A program made the position numbers and the translations under genes. A stretch of DNA of 64,000 nt. Origin: Methylosinus sp. C49 (GTDB taxonomy: Bacteria > Pseudomonadota > Alphaproteobacteria > Rhizobiales > Beijerinckiaceae). Each line of letters starts with the position of its first letter. The stretch's first letter is position 1. The notes under the pieces are model-generated. The model saw only the letters and a list, made by a program, of their open reading frames with translations, did not search any database and had not been told where the DNA came from. This document shows positions 58,028 through 64,000 of this stretch, one piece after another. Location of the stretch: NCBI RefSeq assembly GCF_009936375.1, contig NZ_AP022332.1:1483501-1547500 (forward strand), read 5' to 3'.

Positions 58028-58897
58028 TCAGCGCTCGCGCGCCACTTGCGTCAGATAGGCCCCATACTGGCTCTTGGCGAATTTCTGCGCGGCGGCGCGT
58101 AGCGCGTCGGCGTCGATCCAGCCTTGGCGGAAGGCGATCTCCTCGAGGCAGGCGATGCGCTGTCCTTGCCGCAGCTCGATCGCGCGCACATATTCCGCCG
58201 CCTCCAGCAGCGAGGCCGGCGTGCCCGTGTCGAGCCAGGCGAAGCCGCGACCAAGGCGCTCCACATTCAGCTCGCCGCGCTGCAGATAGATATTGTTGAG
58301 ATCGGTGATCTCCAATTCGCCGCGCGGCGAAGGCTTCAGTTCCGCCGCATATTGCGGCGCGCGCTCGTCGTAGAAATAAAGGCCCGTGACCGCCCAATTG
58401 GATTTCGGCGCCTTCGGCTTTTCCTCGAGCGACAATGCGCGGCCCTGCGCGTCGAAATCGACGACGCCGTAACGTTCTGGATCGGCGACGTGATAAGCGA
58501 AGACAGTGGCGCCGCGGCGCGATTGCTTCGCCTTGGTCAGCGATTCCGTAAGGCCGTGGCCGTAGAAAATATTGTCGCCCAGCACCAGCACGGAGCTTTG
58601 CCCTTCGACGAAGCTCGCGCCGATGACATAGGCTTGCGCGAGACCGTCCGGGCGCGGCTGCGTGGCATAGGCGAAGGAGACGCCCCATTGCGCGCCGGAG
58701 CCGAGCAGGCGCTTGAACGCCGCTTCGTCATCGGGCGTCGTGATGACGAGTATCTCGCGCACGCCGGCGAGCATCAGCGCGCTCAGCGGATAATAGATCA
58801 TCGGCTTGTCATAGACCGGCAGCAATTGCTTGGAGACGGCGAGCGTCGCCGGATGAAGCCGGGTGCCGTTGCCGCCCGCGAGAATGATCCCACGCAT
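58028..58897 (-). CDS. rfbA: Glucose-1-phosphate thymidylyltransferase
   Basis: First step to dTDP-rhamnose: glucose-1-phosphate plus dTTP gives dTDP-glucose. 289 residues. The nucleotide loop is [32 protein letters not shown] in pieces over 1-32; [13 protein letters not shown] and [20 protein letters not shown] follow, and [20 protein letters not shown] is near the end. The start at 58897 follows GGAGGAGC. It is last in the rfbBCDA operon, one base after the rfbD stop. Confidence 0.96.
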   Translation of the reverse strand: MRGIILAGGNGTRLHPATLAVSKQLLPVYDKPMIYYPLSALMLAGVREILVITTPDDEAAFKRLLGSGAQWGVSFAYATQPRPDGLAQAYVIGASFVEGQSSVLVLGDNIFYGHGLTESLTKAKQSRRGATVFAYHVADPERYGVVDFDAQGRALSLEEKPKAPKSNWAVTGLYFYDERAPQYAAELKPSPRGELEITDLNNIYLQRGELNVERLGRGFAWLDTGTPASLLEAAEYVRAIELRQGQRIACLEEIAFRQGWIDADALRAAAQKFAKSQYGAYLTQVARER

Positions 58898-58898
58898 C

Positions 58899-59795
58899 TC
58901 ATGCTCCTCCATCTGTGGGGCCGGCGAGCAGCCTGTCGACGCAGGCCGCGAGCGATGGGCGCCAGTCGGGCAGAGCGACGCCGTAGATTCGCGAAAGCTT
59001 CGTATTGTCGAGGCGCGAATTGGCCGGGCGCCGCGCCGGCGTCGGATAATCCGCCGTCGTGATGCGGCGAACGCGCACTGGCCTGCGACCATGCGCTTCC
59101 GCGCGCGCGAAGATCGCTTCGGCGACATCGGCCCAGCAGGCTTCGCCCGCGCCGGTCATGTGAAAGACGCCGCGCAGCTGCGGCGCGCCGTCCTCGCAAA
59201 GGCGCTTCGCAATGCGCAATGTCGCCTCGGCTATATCGAGCGCGCTCGTCGGATTGCCAAGCTGATCGGCGACCACGCCGACCTCCGCGCGCGTGTCTCC
59301 GAGCCGCAACATTGTGCGCACGAAATTCGCGCCGAATGGGCTGTAGACCCAGGCCGTGCGCAGGATCGTCGAGTTTGGACAGAGCGCCGCGACGCGCCTC
59401 TCGCCCTCGAGCTTGGAACGGCCATAGGCGCCGAGCGGCGCCGTCGGATCATCGTCACGATAGGCGTGCGCGGCGGAGCCGTCGAACACATAATCGGTCG
59501 AAAAATGAATGAGCGGAACGCCGAGCGCCGTCGCCGCCTCGGCGACATGGCCGGCGCCTTCGCCATTGACGCGCAGGGCGAGCGCTTCTTCCTGTTCCGC
59601 CTTGTCGACGGCCGTATAGGCGGCGGCGTTGATGATCGCATCGCAACGCGCATCGGTCAGCGCCGAGCGGACGCTGTCGCGATCCGTCAAATCGAGCTGC
59701 GGCCTTCCGAGCGCGAGGATTTGCGTTTCTTCGGAGCCGCGCTCACGCAGAGCGGTGACGATCTGACCCTGCGTTCCAGTGACGGCGATGCGCAT
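58899..59795 (-). CDS. rfbD: dTDP-4-dehydrorhamnose reductase
   Basis: Final reduction to dTDP-L-rhamnose by an NAD(P)H-dependent SDR enzyme. 298 residues start [16 protein letters not shown], with the GxxGxxG loop; a GTG four codons earlier overlaps the rfbC stop by four bases and could be used instead. The catalytic YGRSKLEGE and the [14 protein letters not shown] block are typical. [10 protein letters not shown] and [14 protein letters not shown]-like sequence ([16 protein letters not shown]) close the protein. The operon is rfbB-rfbC-rfbD-rfbA. Confidence 0.96.
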   Translation of the reverse strand: MRIAVTGTQGQIVTALRERGSEETQILALGRPQLDLTDRDSVRSALTDARCDAIINAAAYTAVDKAEQEEALALRVNGEGAGHVAEAATALGVPLIHFSTDYVFDGSAAHAYRDDDPTAPLGAYGRSKLEGERRVAALCPNSTILRTAWVYSPFGANFVRTMLRLGDTRAEVGVVADQLGNPTSALDIAEATLRIAKRLCEDGAPQLRGVFHMTGAGEACWADVAEAIFARAEAHGRRPVRVRRITTADYPTPARRPANSRLDNTKLSRIYGVALPDWRPSLAACVDRLLAGPTDGGA

Positions 59796-59803
59796 GCGCG
59801 CGC

Positions 59804-60361
59804 TCACGCGAATGTATCGGAGAGATCGCGCAGGCGCGGCCAGCGGCGATCCTTCTCCGACAGAATGGCGCGCGCCGGCGCGATCGGCCAGGCGATGTCG
59901 AGATCGCCATCGTCGAAGGCGAGGCCGCGATCATTGGGCGCCGAATAGAAATTCGTGACCTTATAGATGACTTCCGTATCCGGCTCGAGCGTGCAGAAGC
60001 CATGCGCGAAGCCGATGGGAACGAGCAATTGCCGCCAATTCTCCGCGGAGAGCTCCACCGCGACATGGCGTCCGAAGGTCGCAGACGAGCGGCGAATATC
60101 GACAGCCACATCCAATATGCGGCCGCGCGTGACGCGCACCAGCTTGTCCTGCGCGAAAGGCGCAGTTTGAAAATGCAGCCCGCGAATGACGCCCGTCTCG
60201 CGCGAGAGAGAATGATTATCCTGCACGAAGCGCAATGGCGGCAGGCCGCTCTCCTGCCAGCGTCTTTCATTATAGCTCTCGGAGAAAAAGCCGCGCGCGT
60301 CGCCGAAGCGATCGGGCGTCACGATCTTGACGCCATCGAGCGCCGTGTCCTCGACTTTCAT
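59804..60361 (-). CDS. rfbC: dTDP-4-dehydrorhamnose 3,5-epimerase
   Basis: Third enzyme of dTDP-rhamnose synthesis, 185 residues, a cupin-like jelly roll. Recognisable parts are RGFFSESYNERRW, FVQDNHSLSRETGVIRGLHFQ with His63, DVAVDIRRSSATFGRHVAVEL and VPIGFAHGFCTLEPDTEVIYKVTNFY. It lies 18 bases after the rfbB stop and overlaps or abuts rfbD. Confidence 0.97.
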   Translation of the reverse strand: MKVEDTALDGVKIVTPDRFGDARGFFSESYNERRWQESGLPPLRFVQDNHSLSRETGVIRGLHFQTAPFAQDKLVRVTRGRILDVAVDIRRSSATFGRHVAVELSAENWRQLLVPIGFAHGFCTLEPDTEVIYKVTNFYSAPNDRGLAFDDGDLDIAWPIAPARAILSEKDRRWPRLRDLSDTFA

Positions 60362-60379
60362 GCTGTCCTCACGCGCGCG

Positions 60380-61432
60380 TCAGGCGACGCAGCCGAGCCG
60401 CTCGCCGCGATAATTGCCGGAGCGTATGGCTTTCCACCATTCTTCGTTTTCGAGATACCAGCGCACCGTCTTGGCGAGCCCGCTGGCGAAGCTCTCCTTG
60501 GCGCGCCAGCCGAGCTCGCGCTCGATCTTGGAGCAATCGATCGCATAGCGCAGATCATGGCCCGGCCGATCCTGCACGAATGTGATCAGCTCGCGATAAG
60601 AGCCGCGCGCGCGGGGCCTCAGCTCGTCGAGACAATCGCAGATCGCCTGCACCACTTCTATGTTGCGCATCTCCGAGCGGCCGCCGACATTGTAGGATTG
60701 TCCGACGACGCCGGCGCGCGCGACGGTGAGCAGCGCCTCGGCGTGATCCTCGACAAAGAGCCAATCGCGCACATTCTCGCCGCGTCCATAGACGGGCAGC
60801 GGCTTCTCCTCGAGCGCGTTGAGAATGGTGAGCGGAATGAGCTTTTCCGGGAAATGATAGGGGCCGTAATTATTGGAGCAATTGGTGATGATGGTCGGCA
60901 GGCCATAGGTCTCGCGCCAGGCGCGCGCGAGATGATCCGAGCCCGCCTTGGACGCAGAATAGGGCGAGTTGGGCGCATAAGGCGTGTCCTCGCGAAACAG
61001 CCCTTCCGCGCCGAGCGCGCCGAACACTTCGTCGGTCGAGATATGCAGAAAGCGAAAGCCGGCGGCGGTCTCTACATCGAGACGGCGCCAATAATCGAGC
61101 GCAGCGGCGAGCAGGGTGAAAGTGCCGACGACATTGGTCTCGATGAAGGCGGCGGGGCCGTCGATGGAGCGATCGACATGGCTCTCGGCGGCGAGATGCA
61201 TCACGACGTCGGGCCGAAACTCCTCGAAGGCGGCAGTGACGGCGGCGCGGTCGCATATGTCGGCGCGGCGGAAGCAATAGCGCGGATCGCCGGCGATGGG
61301 CGCGAGCGAGTCGAGATTGCCGGCATAGGTGAGCTTGTCGAAGACGAGCAGCTCATGCGGCGTCGTATCGATGATTCGGCGCGCGACCGCCGAGCCGATG
61401 AAGCCGGCGCCGCCGGTGACGAGAATGCGCAT
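60380..61432 (-). CDS. rfbB: dTDP-glucose 4,6-dehydratase
   Basis: Second step of dTDP-rhamnose synthesis, an extended SDR enzyme of 350 residues. The NAD loop is TGGAGFIG at 6-13, the active site is STDEVFG (Thr133, Asp134, Glu135), and [10 protein letters not shown] holds Tyr158 and Lys162. [17 protein letters not shown] and [14 protein letters not shown] are the substrate-binding end. It is the first gene of the rfbBCDA operon. Confidence 0.97.
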   Translation of the reverse strand: MRILVTGGAGFIGSAVARRIIDTTPHELLVFDKLTYAGNLDSLAPIAGDPRYCFRRADICDRAAVTAAFEEFRPDVVMHLAAESHVDRSIDGPAAFIETNVVGTFTLLAAALDYWRRLDVETAAGFRFLHISTDEVFGALGAEGLFREDTPYAPNSPYSASKAGSDHLARAWRETYGLPTIITNCSNNYGPYHFPEKLIPLTILNALEEKPLPVYGRGENVRDWLFVEDHAEALLTVARAGVVGQSYNVGGRSEMRNIEVVQAICDCLDELRPRARGSYRELITFVQDRPGHDLRYAIDCSKIERELGWRAKESFASGLAKTVRWYLENEEWWKAIRSGNYRGERLGCVA

Positions 61433-61781
61433 CTATCGCCCGATCCGGGCGGCGTTCGCCGCTGTCTCTTGGAGGAGGCGAGAGGGAAGACGCATCCGCG
61501 AAAAGCACCTTGTTCCTGATCCTGAGGATTCGCCGCGCCGCCGACGCCGCAAGATTTTCTCTCGCCAATCCGCGCCTATTGAAAGACCGTCGCGCCGGCT
61601 GTCAACTCTGACCTCTCGCGGCGCGCCGAATTATGTTTTTTATGCGGCGTTTCTCGGCTCCGCGGGCGGGGACCGGGAGAATTTGGACTCGTTCCAGACT
61701 GCTTGCGCAGCGTGTCGGTTTCGCGCTATCCCGCGATAGATCGGGCCGCGACGGATCGCCGGCCGTACAGAAGAGTAGTCG
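61433..61781. other. Divergent gap, rfbB and MFS genes
   Basis: A 349-base gap between the divergent rfbB and MFS starts, likely carrying both promoters. Local AT-rich stretches are seen near 61628-61645. I found no further gene. Confidence 0.4.
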
Positions 61782-63005
61782 ATGTTTCAGCGTCCCGGCA
61801 AGGCGGCCTTCGTCTTCATCCTCATAACTGTCGCGCTCGATATGCTGGCGCTCGGCGTGATGATCCCGGTGCTTCCCAAGCTCATCGTGGAGTTCGAGGG
61901 CGGCGATCTGAAAAGCGCTTCTATAGCGACGGGCGTCTTCGGTTTCGCCTGGGCCTTCATGCAATTTTTGTTTCAGCCCATGCTCGGCGCGCTGTCCGAT
62001 CGTTTCGGCCGGCGGCCGGTCGTGCTGCTGTCCAATCTCGGCATGGGGCTCGACTATGTGTTCATGGCGCTGGCGCCCTCTCTGTCCTTCCTCTTCATCG
62101 GCCGGCTGATATCGGGCGTGACGGCGGCCAGCGTCTCGACGGCGACGGCCTATATCGCCGACATCACCGAGCCGGAGAAGCGCGCCGGCCGTTTCGGCAT
62201 GATCGGCGCGGCTTTCGGCGTCGGCTTCATCCTCGGCCCGGCGCTCGGCGGCGTGCTCGGCAATCACGGCTTGCGCTACCCGTTCTGGGCGGCGGCGGCG
62301 CTGAGCCTCCTCAACGCCGCCTATGGCTATTTCATCCTGCCGGAGTCGCTCTCCCCGGAAAAGCGCACCGGCTCGGTCCTCTGGCGCAGCGCCAATGTGC
62401 TCGGCTCGCTGGATTTCCTGCGCCGCGACCGCTCGCTCGCGCTGCTGGCGCTCGCCATATTCCTTTCCTATCTGGCGCATGAATCGCTGCCGAGCATCTT
62501 CGTGCTCTACACGGAATATCGCTACCATTGGGACGCGGAGACGACGGGCTGGGCGCTCGCCATCGTAGGCGTGTCGCAGACCGTGGTGTCCGGCGGATTG
62601 GTGCGGCCGGCGGTCAAGCGCTTCGGCGAGCGCGCGACGCTGGTCGTCGCTCTGGCGGCGGGGGCGCTCGGCTTTTCGGCCTACGCCTTCGCGCCCACGG
62701 GCGGGATCTTCATGGCGGCGCCGCCGCTCATCGCCCTCTGGGCCATGGCCAATCCGGCCTTTCAGGGTCTGGCCACGCGCTTCGCCTCGGCCTCGGAGCA
62801 GGGGCGGCTGCAAGGCGCGCTGTCGAGCCTGCGCGGCGTCTCCGGTATGGTCGGGCCGTTGTTCTTCACGCAGATTCTCTCCCTCTCCATCGGCGCCGGC
62901 GACTTTCCGGGGGCGGGCTATTTCGTCGCGGCGCTGCTGCTCGCGGCGAGCCTTTTCGTCGCGCGCAACGCCGTGAGCGGAGCCGTGCAGCCGCCCGCCG
63001 TCTGA
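61782..63005 (+). CDS. MFS transporter, TetA-like (drug:H+ antiporter DHA1)
   Basis: Twelve-helix antiporter of 407 residues, in the tetracycline-resistance-like DHA1 group by its motif [18 protein letters not shown], between helices 2 and 3, and by the first helix [26 protein letters not shown]. Motif C-like [25 protein letters not shown] follows. The central loop is short ([23 protein letters not shown]). The actual substrate is unknown; in chromosomal settings these pumps usually export small compounds rather than tetracycline. A GC hairpin lies after the gene. Confidence 0.9.
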   Translation: MFQRPGKAAFVFILITVALDMLALGVMIPVLPKLIVEFEGGDLKSASIATGVFGFAWAFMQFLFQPMLGALSDRFGRRPVVLLSNLGMGLDYVFMALAPSLSFLFIGRLISGVTAASVSTATAYIADITEPEKRAGRFGMIGAAFGVGFILGPALGGVLGNHGLRYPFWAAAALSLLNAAYGYFILPESLSPEKRTGSVLWRSANVLGSLDFLRRDRSLALLALAIFLSYLAHESLPSIFVLYTEYRYHWDAETTGWALAIVGVSQTVVSGGLVRPAVKRFGERATLVVALAAGALGFSAYAFAPTGGIFMAAPPLIALWAMANPAFQGLATRFASASEQGRLQGALSSLRGVSGMVGPLFFTQILSLSIGAGDFPGAGYFVAALLLAASLFVARNAVSGAVQPPAV

Positions 63006-63018
63006 CGTCGCTTTCCGC

Positions 63019-63047
63019 CGCGCGGCCGCTTATATTGAGGCCGCGCG
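63019..63047 (+). terminator. GC-rich hairpin after the MFS gene
   Basis: CGCGCGGCC pairs perfectly with GGCCGCGCG around an eleven-base AT-rich loop, 14 bases after the MFS stop and 34 bases before the next gene. It lacks a T tract, so a weak terminator or processing element is the best reading. Confidence 0.35.
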
Positions 63048-63080
63048 CGGGTCCTTCGGCCGGCGCTTTCGGAGATTCGC

Positions 63081-64000
63081 ATGAGCTTCATCGCTGCGGC
63101 CGTCTATTTCGCCATTCTCGCCTCCGCGGCGCTGGGCGTCTATCTGAAGGCTCGCCAGAGCCGCGCCGCGCGCGCCGATCGCGACGCGCCTCCGCCCGAA
63201 TTCGCGGAGACGATCACCCCGCAAGAGCATCGCCGCTCCGCCGATTACACGGTCGCGCGCATGCGCCTCTCGGTCGGCGAGACTTTGCTGGACGCGGCGA
63301 TCTCCGTCGCCTGGCTCGCCCTTCTGCTCGGCCCGCTCTATGCGCTGCTCGCGCAATTCATCGCTCCGGGCCTGACGCTCAGCGTCGCCGTCGTCGTCGC
63401 GGTGGCGATCGTCGATCATCTGCTGCGTCTGCCTCTGTCGCTGGTCGAGACTTTCGGCCTCGAGGCGCGCTTCGGCTTCAACCGCACCACGCCTTTCATG
63501 TTCCTCCTCGATGAGGCGAAGGGCGCGGCGCTGTGGCTCGTCTTCTTCATTCCTCTGCTCTACGGGCTGTTCTTCGCGGCGCGCTTCTCGCCCGATTATT
63601 GGTGGCTGGCGGGCTTCGTCGCGGCGGTGGCGCTGCTGCTGGCCATGACGGTGATCTACCCTTCCGTCATCGCGCCGATGTTCAACCAGTTCACGCCACT
63701 CGAGGATGCGGCGCTGAAGGCGCGCATGGAGGAGCTGCTGGCGCGCTGCGGATTTCAGTCGGGCGGGCTCTTTGTGATGGACGCCTCGACGCGCTCCACC
63801 CATGGCAACGCCTATTTCTCCGGCTTCGGCAAGGCGAAGCGCATCGTCTTTTTCGACACGCTGCTGCGCAAGCATAGCGCCGATGAGATACTCGCCATTC
63901 TCGCCCATGAGCTCGGCCATTATAAATTCGGCCATGTGCGGCAGCGGATTTTCCAGGCGGCGGGCTTTCTTTTCATCGGCTTCGCGGCTCTGCACCTCGC
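63081..64000 (+). CDS. M48-family Ste24/CAAX-type metalloprotease, C-terminus beyond window
   Basis: Membrane zinc protease of the Ste24 type, 306 codons seen before the window ends. ATG 63081 has GGAG eight bases upstream. Several N-terminal membrane helices (1-20, about 75-95, 98-115, 155-175, 180-200) form the M48 N-terminal domain. The family motif FNRTTPFMFLLDEAKG is near 140-155. The HExxH zinc site is ILAHELGHYKFGHV with HELGH at 276-280. Eukaryotic Ste24 processes prenylated CAAX proteins; bacterial members probably act in membrane protein quality control. The distal third zinc ligand is not yet reached. Confidence 0.93.
   Translation, partial: MSFIAAAVYFAILASAALGVYLKARQSRAARADRDAPPPEFAETITPQEHRRSADYTVARMRLSVGETLLDAAISVAWLALLLGPLYALLAQFIAPGLTLSVAVVVAVAIVDHLLRLPLSLVETFGLEARFGFNRTTPFMFLLDEAKGAALWLVFFIPLLYGLFFAARFSPDYWWLAGFVAAVALLLAMTVIYPSVIAPMFNQFTPLEDAALKARMEELLARCGFQSGGLFVMDASTRSTHGNAYFSGFGKAKRIVFFDTLLRKHSADEILAILAHELGHYKFGHVRQRIFQAAGFLFIGFAALHL

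Overview
The window is a 64 kb chromosomal segment of a high-GC Gram-negative bacterium. It looks like an alphaproteobacterium of the order Hyphomicrobiales. Supporting signs are a LexA operator of the GTTC-N7-GTTC type, a PmtA-like phospholipid N-methyltransferase, a long RpsB with a C-terminal extension, Omp25/31-like porins and a NifO/ArsC-like protein. The gene style suggests Methylocystaceae (Methylosinus/Methylocystis), but no methane or methanol oxidation genes lie here, so that placement is tentative. No rRNA, tRNA, IS element, prophage or CRISPR array was seen.

Layout. 1-13 kb: pheS with an unknown gene behind it, an outer-membrane protein, a pta-ackA operon led by a NifO/ArsC-like gene, a YgjP-type metalloprotease, SCO1, a HerA-like ATPase (DUF853), a frameshifted Phd-type antitoxin, an HNH nuclease and a polyprenyl-phosphate sugar transferase. 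13-18 kb: a cupin and an OFA-type transporter, a luciferase-like monooxygenase, an AT-rich membrane-protein orphan and lexA. Two SOS-box-like sites lie between the last two genes. 18-28 kb: AsmA, a TacA-TacT-type toxin-antitoxin pair, a potA-potH-potI transporter without a binding protein, a methyltransferase, holC, xthA, a YihX-like HAD phosphatase, pyrF and a PmtA-like gene. 28-37 kb: dnaJ and dnaK separated by a cluster of palindromic repeats, a PAP2-like protein, and an RND adaptor plus pump. 37-48 kb: a TPR protein, mdh-sucC (no sucD), YciI and EVE proteins, an AT-rich three-gene cassette led by a ParA-like ATPase, rpsB-tsf and a porin. 48-64 kb: a TetR regulator, a chemoreceptor, a remnant of a second chemoreceptor, a surface-polysaccharide locus (two methyltransferases, a double glycosyltransferase, a KpsT-like ATPase, a KpsE/Wzz-like chain protein, rfbBCDA), an MFS exporter and a Ste24-type protease cut by the window end.

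Most of the window is ordinary housekeeping content with steady high-GC codon use. Two stretches break this pattern: the membrane-protein orphan at 16.4-17.2 kb and the ParA-led cassette at 42.9-44.9 kb. Both are AT-rich and probably acquired. The ParA cassette (three overlapping genes, one ATPase and two proteins I do not recognise) is the best candidate for an undescribed system. Another structural novelty is a roughly 104-bp repeat present twice (next to dnaK and between rpsB and tsf), whose hairpin stem shows a compensatory base-pair change.

The polysaccharide genes form a working set. rfbBCDA makes dTDP-rhamnose, the glycosyltransferase and methyltransferases would build and decorate the chain, and the ATPase and KpsE/Wzz-like protein belong to export. 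The ABC permease is not in the window.
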